5,564 bases of DNA from Spirosoma fluviale (GTDB taxonomy: Bacteria > Bacteroidota > Bacteroidia > Cytophagales > Spirosomataceae). Shown piece by piece: positions 1-5,564 of this stretch; position 1 is the first letter of the stretch, and each line of letters opens with the position of its first letter. Under the pieces are notes generated by a model. The model was not told the DNA's origin and did no database searches. It worked only from the letters and a program-made list of their open reading frames with translations. The translations under genes and the position numbers were made by a program. The DNA lies in the NCBI GenBank assembly GCA_945860325.1, contig CAMARL010000131.1:1-5564 (forward strand). The letters are read 5' to 3'.

Positions 1-851
1 ACGGTAACCCCCAATGCCATCATGCCACCTGTTAAACCTTTTGACAAGCAAACGATATCCGGTTTTTGTTGTAAATAGTCCATGGCAAACCATTTGCCAG
101 TACGCCCAAAACCCGTCATGATTTCATCAGAAATGCTGATCAATCCCCCATTTTTTGTGAGTGAAATGATCTTATCTAAGGTTTCAGCCGCATACATATT
201 CATGCCGCCGGCACCTTGAATGAGAGGTTCGAAAATGATGGCCGCATATCCGTCTGCATGTTTTAATTTAGCCTCTAATACTTCTAGGCACTGCGCTTCA
301 TTTTTTGGATTAGGAATAAATTCCACCTCAAAAAGCATGTCTTGGAAAGGTGCATTGAAGGAGCTTGGCGCCCCCAAACTCATCGCCCCAAACGTATCTC
401 CATGGTAAGCATCTTCAAACGCGATAATTTTCCTGCGCTTTTGATTGCCTTGGTTATGAAAGAATTGTAAGGCCATTTTTATGGCGACCTCCACCGCAGT
501 TGATCCATTATCCGAGTAAAATACTTTTTCGAAATTGGCCGGTAAGTGACTTAATAATCGTTCCGCTAAGCGAATCGCAGGCTCATGGGTAAACCCTGCA
601 AAAATGACTTGTTCTAATTTGAGCGCCTGTTCATACACTTTTTGGGCCATATAGGCATTCGAATGCCCATGTAAATTTACCCACCAAGAAGCAATGGCGT
701 CGATGTATTGATTACCGTCCTCATCATATAAATACACTCCTTCGCCACGTACGATGGCAATGGATGAAGGCTCGATAAAATGTTGCGTAAATGGATGCCA
801 AACAACTTTTTTATCTCTTTCTGACAGACTAATTTGAGATGGATTTGGCAT
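1..851 (-). CDS. bioA: Adenosylmethionine-8-amino-7-oxononanoate aminotransferase (DAPA synthase), C-terminus cut by window edge
   Basis: PLP-dependent class III aminotransferase that converts KAPA to 7,8-diaminopelargonate in cytosolic biotin synthesis, normally with S-adenosylmethionine as amino donor. The 283 complete codons visible carry the family landmarks: WHPFTQ at residues 18-23, SWW at 55-57, the cofactor-binding YHGDT at 149-153, SDE with the PLP-ring Asp at 242, GFGRTGK at 267-273, and LSKGLTGG with the Schiff-base Lys at 271. The family is usually about 420-430 residues, so roughly the last third lies off the left edge. The ATG at 849-851 is inside the end of bioD, overlapping it by 23 nt in another frame. 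It has no Shine-Dalgarno motif but an A/T-rich lead, and it places the SERDKKVVWHP segment at the normal distance from the N-terminus. One oddity is Phe21 where the E. coli enzyme has Tyr17 in the substrate pocket, as I recall it. The family call is very secure; the amino donor is not proven. Confidence 0.96.
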   Translation of the reverse strand, partial: MPNPSQISLSERDKKVVWHPFTQHFIEPSSIAIVRGEGVYLYDEDGNQYIDAIASWWVNLHGHSNAYMAQKVYEQALKLEQVIFAGFTHEPAIRLAERLLSHLPANFEKVFYSDNGSTAVEVAIKMALQFFHNQGNQKRRKIIAFEDAYHGDTFGAMSLGAPSSFNAPFQDMLFEVEFIPNPKNEAQCLEVLEAKLKHADGYAAIIFEPLIQGAGGMNMYAAETLDKIISLTKNGGLISISDEIMTGFGRTGKWFAMDYLQQKPDIVCLSKGLTGGMMALGVT

Positions 852-1440
852 ATTTTATAATGGTTTCTGGCGTAATTTCTTCTTCCTGTTGGACACGCAA
901 AACTACAGGTAATTGTGTATACTTTAAAATGAATTTTTCTCCTGAAGGATTTGATGGTCCATTGAAGACAATTCCCATGATGGGAATATGGTTGTCCTTG
1001 AGTATTTGGTAGGTTAGCAATGTATGATTGATGCTACCTAAATAATTTTTACTGACCAAAAGTATGGGTAAATCTAGTTTTTTTATCAGATCTAAATTCG
1101 TTTGATGGTCGTTGATGGGTACGAGAATTCCTCCTGCCAATTCCACAATTAAAGAATTTTTGGTTTGTGGCAATTGTATTTTTTCTAAGTCAATCGTGAC
1201 CCCATCGATCTCTGCAGCTGTATGCGGAGAAAGCGGTTGGCTTAATACATAACTAGAATCCCAAACCTTTAAGTCGGGCAATTGGGTCATTTTTTTTATA
1301 AATAAAGCATCCGCTTCTTCAGGATTTCCGGATTGAATCGGTTTCCAGTAGTCGGCCTGAAGCGCTTGAGTAAAGATGGCTGATATGAGCGTTTTACCAA
1401 TTTCAGTTCCAATCCCAGCAACAATAAATGATTTATGCAT
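829..1440 (-). CDS. bioD: ATP-dependent dethiobiotin synthetase
   Basis: Cytosolic enzyme that uses ATP and CO2 to close the ureido ring of DAPA, giving dethiobiotin, the penultimate biotin step. The protein has 203 residues, somewhat shorter than the roughly 220-225 of the E. coli type. Visible motifs are the P-loop GIGTEIGKT at 9-17 (Lys16, Thr17), WKPIQSG at 32-38 with the catalytic Lys33, SPH at 71-73, the metal-binding Glu100 in VELAGG followed by Pro108, NHTLLT at 128-133, and a nucleotide-base contact region around Asn160. Two positions differ from the E. coli pattern: the P-loop Asp (GTDTE) is Gly11, and the Gly of EGAGG is Leu101. The ATG at 1438-1440 overlaps the bioF stop by 8 nt, and the gene's last 23 nt contain the bioA start. 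This fits translational coupling within one operon. It is also named DTB synthase or DTBS. Confidence 0.96.
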   Translation of the reverse strand: MHKSFIVAGIGTEIGKTLISAIFTQALQADYWKPIQSGNPEEADALFIKKMTQLPDLKVWDSSYVLSQPLSPHTAAEIDGVTIDLEKIQLPQTKNSLIVELAGGILVPINDHQTNLDLIKKLDLPILLVSKNYLGSINHTLLTYQILKDNHIPIMGIVFNGPSNPSGEKFILKYTQLPVVLRVQQEEEITPETIIKYAKSISN

Positions 1441-2563
1441 GGGTTTCCATGGTTTTTATGAGAGCTAAAATAGCTTCTTTTTTGGTCAAACTGTTGAGCG
1501 TAATGCGAATTCTTTCTTCTCCTTTTGGGACCGTGGGATATACAATGGCTTTCACTGCAAATCCTGCTTTTTGAAGCTCTGATGCTTTCTTTTTGACAAT
1601 CTGGTTCCCCGAAATGAAAAAGGTTTGGATGGCTGTTTTACTTGGCCCCCAGTGGTTTGACTTCGAATGTTGAACAAAAAATTCAATGTTTTCTTTTAAT
1701 TTTTTTCGTAGGTCAAACTGAGTTTCTAACGAAGCTAATGTGGTGGATAAGCTCGATATGTGGTGGGGGCTTGGGGCCGTCGAGTAAATAAAGGGTCGGG
1801 CAAAATTGATTAAAAAATCAATTAATGTTTGTGAACCTAGAACGACTGCACCTGCATTTCCCCAAGCTTTTCCAAAGGTGATAACCCGAGCAAATATCTC
1901 TTTTTCGATGCCCATTTCTACCGCTAATCCATTTCCATTAGGTCCATAGATTCCACCTGCATGCGCTTCGTCTAGGATTATTTCTGCGTTGTATTTATTT
2001 TTCAAATAGACTAATTCCCTCAAAGGCGCCATGTCTCCATCCATGGAATATACGGATTCAACGATAATCCATTTGGGCGTTTCGAAGGGATATTCACGTA
2101 ATAAATTTTCTAAATCCACTAGGTCATTATGGGCAAATATCATGCGTTCAGCTTTTGATAAACGTAAACCGTCGATTAAACTTGCGTGCAATAATTGATC
2201 ACAAAACACGACTTGATCTTTTTGAGCAATGGATGAGATTAAGCCGACATTGGCATCGTATCCACTGCTAAATAATAAAGAAGCTTCAGCCTGATGAAAA
2301 TCGGCGCATTTTTTTTCAAATTGTTCTACCTGAATGGATTGACCAGAAATCAATCTAGATCCTGTGGATCCATTGATAGAAGTCAAATTTAATGCTTTAA
2401 AATCAGCGTCAATTTTATCTGCTAACGATTGATTCTTAGCTAGTCCCAAATAATCATTGGAGCAAAAGTCGGCAAGTTTATCCATGACGTTCAGCGAGCG
2501 AATGAGGCCATTTTGCCTTCGCTCGGTCAATTGTTCCCCTAAAATTTGTTCGTGTGATTTCAT
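1433..2563 (-). CDS. bioF: 8-amino-7-oxononanoate synthase (KAPA synthase)
   Basis: PLP-dependent alpha-oxoamine synthase that condenses pimeloyl-ACP or pimeloyl-CoA with L-alanine, releasing CO2, to make KAPA; first gene of the operon. From the ATG at 2563 it has 376 residues, a normal length. Visible features are FCSNDYLGLA at 33-42, GSTGSRLISG at 65-74, LFSSGYDANVG at 97-107, HASLIDG at 126-132 with the ring-stacking His126, LDEAHAGG at 197-204 (Asp198 to the PLP nitrogen, His201), and TFGK with the Schiff-base Lys232. A longer reading from a TTG at 2581 would add six residues. I prefer the ATG because an AAGGA sequence sits 8 nt before it, Shine-Dalgarno-like, and the family aligns from about there. 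Related synthases such as Kbl or serine palmitoyltransferase are the only real alternatives, but bioD and bioA downstream settle the call. Residues after the lysine read AWGNAGA, with Trp234 where Leu or Phe is more usual. Confidence 0.95.
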   Translation of the reverse strand: MKSHEQILGEQLTERRQNGLIRSLNVMDKLADFCSNDYLGLAKNQSLADKIDADFKALNLTSINGSTGSRLISGQSIQVEQFEKKCADFHQAEASLLFSSGYDANVGLISSIAQKDQVVFCDQLLHASLIDGLRLSKAERMIFAHNDLVDLENLLREYPFETPKWIIVESVYSMDGDMAPLRELVYLKNKYNAEIILDEAHAGGIYGPNGNGLAVEMGIEKEIFARVITFGKAWGNAGAVVLGSQTLIDFLINFARPFIYSTAPSPHHISSLSTTLASLETQFDLRKKLKENIEFFVQHSKSNHWGPSKTAIQTFFISGNQIVKKKASELQKAGFAVKAIVYPTVPKGEERIRITLNSLTKKEAILALIKTMETHA

Positions 2564-2566
2564 CCT

Positions 2567-2586
2567 GTAATTCCTTAGCAAATTAC
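2567..2586 (-). promoter_or_regulatory. Small hairpin over the bioF ribosome-binding region
   Basis: On the bioF strand, GTAATT and AATTAC form a perfect 6-bp inverted repeat with an 8-nt loop, ending 3 nt before the bioF ATG. The AAGG of the Shine-Dalgarno-like sequence and the alternative TTG start both involve the loop. It could present or modulate the initiation site. The stem is short and AT-rich, so chance is a real possibility. Confidence 0.25.
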
Positions 2587-2648
2587 GAATTTTAGGTTGA
2601 CATGGCGTGCATTACCCATAGATTCCATCAAAATTGATTAAGTAATTG

Positions 2649-2669
2649 ATCATTTCTATTAAAAATGAT
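2649..2669. repeat. AT-rich 7-bp dyad upstream of the rho promoter
   Basis: ATCATTT (2649-2655) and AAATGAT (2663-2669) are perfect inverted copies separated by 7 nt. The dyad ends 8 nt before the TTTG element of the putative rho promoter and lies between the two divergent genes, where a regulator site would be expected. The sequence is AT-rich and short, so it may be a coincidence; no regulator can be named. Confidence 0.3.
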
Positions 2670-2677
2670 GAAAAATG

Positions 2678-2709
2678 TTTGACAATCTAATATATGTAAC
2701 GTAGTATTG
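2678..2709 (+). promoter_or_regulatory. Putative rho promoter, Bacteroidota type
   Basis: TTTG at 2678-2681 is followed after 20 nt by TAGTATTG at 2702-2709. This matches the Bacteroidota housekeeping pattern TTTG ... TAnnTTTG at all but one specified base of the downstream box. The same segment also reads as TTGACA, 17 nt, TAGTAT, close to the classical sigma-70 pattern. Transcription would begin near 2716, giving rho a 5' leader of about 165 nt. The call rests on sequence match only. Confidence 0.6.
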
Positions 2710-2805
2710 TACTGTGTTTCAATGTCGTAAGCACCTCAATAAAAACAATTCCTATCATTTCAATCTTTTAATCATCAGTTAATTCACTTTTTGTGTGTTA
2801 AAATA

Positions 2806-2907
2806 ATGTTTCAAAGAGGATCTTTTGATCAGAAATTAGGCTTGTTAAATCAAATTAAGAATATTCATTTCACCATTTTATGGAAGAAAAACCAATCAGG
2901 AAAGTAA
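2806..2907 (+). CDS. Possible 33-codon upstream ORF overlapping the rho start
   Basis: An ATG at 2806 opens a 33-residue frame, beginning [10 protein letters not shown] and ending NQSGK, that stops at 2905-2907, 28 nt inside rho in a different frame. It lies in the predicted rho leader. No Shine-Dalgarno sequence precedes it, but this lineage often lacks one. If translated, it would interfere with or couple to initiation at the rho ATG (2880). E. coli rho is also preceded by a short leader peptide frame (rhoL), but I see no sequence relationship. It is short enough to occur by chance in AT-rich DNA. Confidence 0.2.
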   Translation: MFQRGSFDQKLGLLNQIKNIHFTILWKKNQSGK

Positions 2908-4475
2908 AAAAAGTCGCTGAAGAATTGCCTACTAATGATCGTCCTAAGCGCCAAAGAATTCAAAAATCTACGGAAGAACCTGCTTTAGCTCCGATGCCCA
3001 ATTTAAATTTTGAGTCGGCTATTAGCGTAGCCGACGCGACTCCAGAGGTTGTGGAAACTAAACCAGAGCCAACATCAGAAGTAAAACCACCAAGGCCAGC
3101 GAAGAATTTTCGTCCTCGCCAAGAGCGTCAACAACCCGAAATGGAGGAGGCTCCAATTGAATACGATGCGATTGCTCCTAATGAAGATGAGGTGGTTGAC
3201 ACGTCATTTATCACCAATAATGACAATGTGGTGGATTCAAAGGTGTCTCCTACAGATGCGCCTGTTGATTTAGATAAATTACCCAAAGAAGAAACCCCAA
3301 CTCAAAATCCTCAACAGTTTAAGCCTCGTTCAAATTACAATCAGATCATCAAAGAGTTAGATGGTTTGATCGACAATGAAGGAGTATTGGAAATCATGCA
3401 AGAAGGTGGTTATGGTTTTATGCGTTCTTCCGATTATAATTATTTAGCTTCTCCTGATGATATTTATGTTTCTCCCTCTCAAATCAAAATGTTTGGTTTG
3501 AAGACAGGCGATACTATTTTAGGTAAAATTCGTCCGCCAAAAGAAGGTGAAAAATATTTTGCTCTTTTGAAAGTAGAATCCGTGAATGGTAAGACTACGG
3601 ATGAAATTCGTGACCGCATCAACTTTGAATACTTGACGCCACTTTTTCCTGAGGAGAAATTAAATCTTTCGACGTCGGCAGATAATTATTCAACGCGTAT
3701 TTTAGATTTGTTTGCGCCGATAGGCAAGGGCCAGCGTGGAATGATTGTTGCACAGCCTAAAACGGGTAAAACGGTTTTATTGAAGGATATAGCCAATGCT
3801 ATTTCTCGAAATCACCCTGAAGTATATTTGATCATTTTGTTGATCGATGAACGACCTGAAGAAGTAACGGATATGCAACGTTCGGTACGTGCAGAGGTTA
3901 TTTCGTCAACTTTTGATGAGCAAGCAGAGCGTCACGTAAAAGTGGCCAGCATTGTATTGGAAAAGGCAAAAAGAATGGTTGAATGTGGACACGATGTGGT
4001 GATCTTGTTGGATTCCATCACTCGTTTGGCGCGTGCTTATAATACAGTAGTTCCTTCTTCTGGAAAAATATTATCTGGGGGTGTCGATGCAAACGCATTA
4101 CACAAGCCAAAACGTTTCTTTGGTGCTGCTAGAAATGTCGAAAATGGAGGTTCATTAACAATTATTGCAACTGCCTTAACGGAAACGGGTAGTAAAATGG
4201 ATGAGGTAATTTTCGAAGAATTTAAAGGAACAGGTAACATGGAATTGCAATTGGATCGTAAATTGTCCAACCGCCGAGTATACCCTGCCATTGATATTAC
4301 CGCTTCAGGTACGCGTCGTGAGGATTTATTAATGGATCCTGCGGTACTCCAACGTGTTTGGATTTTACGTAAGCATATGTCTGACATGAACTCTGTGGAG
4401 GCCATGGAATTTTTACAGCAACAGATGAAGGGAACAAGAACGAACGAAGAGTTCCTTGTTTCGATGAATAGATAA
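2880..4475 (+). CDS. rho: Transcription termination factor Rho
   Basis: Hexameric ATP-dependent RNA helicase that ends transcription of untranslated RNA. Of 531 residues, about 1-155 are charged low-complexity sequence rich in Pro, Glu, Lys, Asp and Gln. The cold-shock-like RNA-binding domain starts at about 167 (GVLEI at 168; YGF at 178-180; [11 protein letters not shown] at 192-202), and the RecA-type motor follows. The motor has Walker A PKTGKT at 293-298, [10 protein letters not shown] at 320-329 with the catalytic Glu324, Walker [11 protein letters not shown] at 375-384, the Q-loop SGGVDANAL at 399-407, the R-loop KRFFGAARN at 411-419, and an arginine-finger candidate Arg460. All key motor residues are intact, including counterparts of the bicyclomycin contacts (Asp323, Arg325, Ser379, Arg382). 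E. coli Rho is 419 residues. The helical Rho_N domain that normally opens the protein is not visible. The ATG at 2880 is the only ATG possible upstream of Met39 because of an in-frame stop at 2856-2858. It lacks a Shine-Dalgarno motif and the usual A-rich lead. Confidence 0.97.
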   Translation: MEEKPIRKVKKVAEELPTNDRPKRQRIQKSTEEPALAPMPNLNFESAISVADATPEVVETKPEPTSEVKPPRPAKNFRPRQERQQPEMEEAPIEYDAIAPNEDEVVDTSFITNNDNVVDSKVSPTDAPVDLDKLPKEETPTQNPQQFKPRSNYNQIIKELDGLIDNEGVLEIMQEGGYGFMRSSDYNYLASPDDIYVSPSQIKMFGLKTGDTILGKIRPPKEGEKYFALLKVESVNGKTTDEIRDRINFEYLTPLFPEEKLNLSTSADNYSTRILDLFAPIGKGQRGMIVAQPKTGKTVLLKDIANAISRNHPEVYLIILLIDERPEEVTDMQRSVRAEVISSTFDEQAERHVKVASIVLEKAKRMVECGHDVVILLDSITRLARAYNTVVPSSGKILSGGVDANALHKPKRFFGAARNVENGGSLTIIATALTETGSKMDEVIFEEFKGTGNMELQLDRKLSNRRVYPAIDITASGTRREDLLMDPAVLQRVWILRKHMSDMNSVEAMEFLQQQMKGTRTNEEFLVSMNR

Positions 4476-4481
4476 AAGGTC

Positions 4482-4513
4482 AAAAAAAAGTCTTTGAATG
4501 TTTCAAAGACTTT
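4482..4513 (-). terminator. Intrinsic terminator of the thiolase transcript (possibly bidirectional)
   Basis: A 12-bp perfect stem (4487-4498 with 4502-4513) closes a 3-nt loop. Read on the minus strand it is followed by a run of eight T (4489 to 4482, partly overlapping the stem base), the layout of a Rho-independent terminator for the gene ending at 4557. Only three stem pairs are G-C. On the plus strand the following sequence is only moderately T-rich, so it may add weak termination for rho, whose stop codon is 11 nt before the stem. Confidence 0.8.
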
Positions 4514-4527
4514 ATATTCTTATTCTG

Positions 4528-4558
4528 AATAGACGTCAATTTGACGTCTATTTTTTTT
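4528..4558 (+). terminator. Intrinsic terminator of the rho transcript
   Basis: An 11-bp perfect stem (4528-4538 with 4542-4552) built around AGACGTCA/TGACGTCT has a 3-nt loop and runs into eight consecutive T (4551-4558) on the plus strand. This is a standard intrinsic terminator, beginning 53 nt after the rho stop. The T tract includes two bases of the opposing thiolase stop codon (4557-4559). There is no T run on the minus-strand side, so it should act mainly on rho transcripts. Confidence 0.88.
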
Positions 4559-5564
4559 AGAGCAACTCGTAAATTCCCGCCACTCCTTGGCCACCCCCTA
4601 CACAGGCGGTCACCATTCCGTATTTTTTATTGCGCCGACGAAGTTCATGGAACAATTGGATGGATAATTTCGCGCCCGAACAACCTAGTGGATGTCCCAA
4701 TGCAATCGCTCCTCCATTGACATTTACTTTTTCTTGATCGATACCTAAGGTTTTGATGACGGCCAAAGACTGTGCTGCAAAGGCCTCATTCAATTCAATC
4801 AAATCAATGTCCTCCAATTGTAATCCCGCTTTTTTCAAGGCGATTGGAATTGCTTCTACCGGTCCGATACCCATAAGGCTCGGTTCCACGCCTGCCGCTG
4901 CATAGCTAAGCATTTTGGCAATGGGCTTCAACTTATACTGTTCCACAAATTTTTCTGAAACCACTAAAACGAAAGCCGCGCCATCAGAAGTTTGGGAAGC
5001 ATTTCCTGCCGTTACCGAACCGCCCATGGCAAACACCGGTTTTAATTTCCCTAATGCCTCCAAAGTGGTATCGGCACGTGGACCTTCATCCTGGGAAACC
5101 ACCCATTCACGTGTTTTTTTCGTACCTGATTTGGCATCAAAATAATTCTCGGAAACTTTCACGGGAACAATTTGGTCTGTAAATAAGCCTGCTTTCTGAG
5201 CAGCTAAGGCTTTTTGATGGGACGCGAATGAAAAAGCATCTTGCTCTTCCCTGGTCACATTATACTTTTTACTTACTTCCTCCGCCGTCAATCCCATCCC
5301 GATGTAATAATCAGGGTGCTCATTGGCAATCCCGTAATTCAATACGGTTTTATGACCCATCATCGGCAACATCGTCATCGATTCCGTTCCTCCGGCAATG
5401 ACACAATCCGCCATTCCTGAGGCTACTTTGGCAGAAGCCAACGCAATCGCTTCCAATCCTGAACCGCAGTAGCGATTGATGATAAATCCTGGAACGCTTT
5501 TGGGCAATGACAATAAAGAAATGTAGCGCGCCATTTGCATGCCTTGCTCCGCTTCTGGAATCGC
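4557..5564 (-). CDS. Thiolase, acetyl-CoA C-acyltransferase type, N-terminus cut by window edge
   Basis: Thiolase-fold enzyme exchanging acyl groups between acyl-CoA and CoA. It most likely does the last, thiolytic step of fatty-acid beta-oxidation, although an acetyl-CoA acetyltransferase role (forming acetoacetyl-CoA) cannot be excluded. The 335 visible residues run in frame to the window end without a start, and by alignment with the family about 55-60 N-terminal residues are missing. An internal ATG at 5540 is not the true start because coding continues upstream as AIPEAEQG. In visible numbering, the nucleophilic Cys33 lies in NRYCGSGLEA, then GGTESM 58-63, NEAFA 259-263, GHPLGCSG 290-297 with His291, and CVGGGQG 321-327 with the second catalytic Cys321. 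The spacing of these three residues fits well-studied thiolases. The NRYCGSG motif resembles fadA-type enzymes, but I do not assign a symbol. It converges on rho, with two terminator hairpins between them. Confidence 0.93.
   Translation of the reverse strand, partial: AIPEAEQGMQMARYISLLSLPKSVPGFIINRYCGSGLEAIALASAKVASGMADCVIAGGTESMTMLPMMGHKTVLNYGIANEHPDYYIGMGLTAEEVSKKYNVTREEQDAFSFASHQKALAAQKAGLFTDQIVPVKVSENYFDAKSGTKKTREWVVSQDEGPRADTTLEALGKLKPVFAMGGSVTAGNASQTSDGAAFVLVVSEKFVEQYKLKPIAKMLSYAAAGVEPSLMGIGPVEAIPIALKKAGLQLEDIDLIELNEAFAAQSLAVIKTLGIDQEKVNVNGGAIALGHPLGCSGAKLSIQLFHELRRRNKKYGMVTACVGGGQGVAGIYELL

Larger units (their letters stand above)
2564..2879. other. Divergent intergenic region between bioF and rho
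   Basis: This 316-bp AT-rich stretch separates the oppositely oriented bioF and rho starts and must carry the promoters of both. No reading frame here resembles a known protein, and in the rho frame a stop at 2856-2858 blocks any N-terminal extension. It holds a convincing rho promoter candidate (2678-2709), a dyad (2649-2669) and a short possible upstream ORF (2806-2907). I did not find a convincing bioF promoter, nor an inverted repeat I would recognise as a BirA-type biotin operator. Confidence 0.8.

Noticed and set aside
220..408. 62-codon plus-strand frame inside bioA
   Set aside because: It is antisense to well-conserved bioA coding sequence with no family resemblance; a shadow frame.
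2564..2581. TTG start at 2581 for bioF, adding MLRNYR
   Set aside because: The ATG at 2563 has a better-placed AAGGA sequence and the six extra residues have no family support; it remains possible.
2620..2640. Minus-strand CAATTTTG as a -7 box for bioF
   Set aside because: The box is close to TAnnTTTG, but no TTTG or TTG is found at 17-23 nt upstream.
2655..2685. Minus-strand TTGTCA ... TAATAG as a bioF promoter
   Set aside because: It resembles a sigma-70 promoter of enteric bacteria but lacks the TAnnTTTG box expected in this lineage, and its upstream box is just the complement of the rho element.
2596..2700. BirA or BioR-type biotin operator upstream of bioF
   Set aside because: TTGAC-containing segments occur, but no paired half-sites with the right spacing could be recognised.
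3187..3245. Internal repeat in the Rho tail (DEVVDTS and DNVVDSK)
   Set aside because: Only a few residues match and the DNA copies are diverged; low-complexity sequence explains it.
4037..4483. 148-codon open frame on the minus strand inside rho
   Set aside because: It lies antisense to the most conserved part of rho, shows no recognisable family, and its composition is what the complement of rho codons would give.
4915..5145. 76-codon plus-strand frame inside the thiolase gene
   Set aside because: It is antisense to conserved thiolase sequence and has no recognisable domain.

Overview
The window looks like ordinary chromosome of a member of the Bacteroidota, possibly a Cytophagales-type organism; the exact lineage is inferred. 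The evidence is an AT-rich sequence, gene starts mostly without a Shine-Dalgarno motif, a TTTG / TAnnTTTG-type promoter ahead of rho, and Bacteroidota-like protein sequences. The Rho protein in particular has a long low-complexity region before its RNA-binding domain.

Layout. Positions 1-2563 (minus strand) hold a compact biotin operon, bioF-bioD-bioA. Its genes overlap by 8 and 23 nt, and bioA runs off the left edge. Positions 2564-2879 are a divergent intergenic region with a good promoter candidate for rho, an AT-rich dyad and a short upstream reading frame. Positions 2880-4475 (plus strand) encode transcription termination factor Rho. Positions 4476-4556 are a convergent intergenic stretch with two hairpins that appear to terminate opposite strands. 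Positions 4557-5564 (minus strand) are the C-terminal part of a thiolase (acetyl-CoA C-acyltransferase type), whose N-terminus lies beyond the right edge.

How the genes work together. BioF condenses a pimeloyl thioester with L-alanine to give KAPA, BioA transaminates KAPA to DAPA, and BioD closes the ureido ring to dethiobiotin. These are three consecutive steps; BioB, BioC and BioH equivalents are not in this window. Rho and the thiolase have no clear functional link to the biotin genes and look like neighbours only.

I see no mobile element, CRISPR array, tRNA, rRNA or recognisable new system. The points most worth a second look are the Rho architecture (no N-terminal helical domain, about 150 residues of charged low-complexity sequence instead), the crossed terminators, the rho leader, and active-site substitutions in BioA and BioD.
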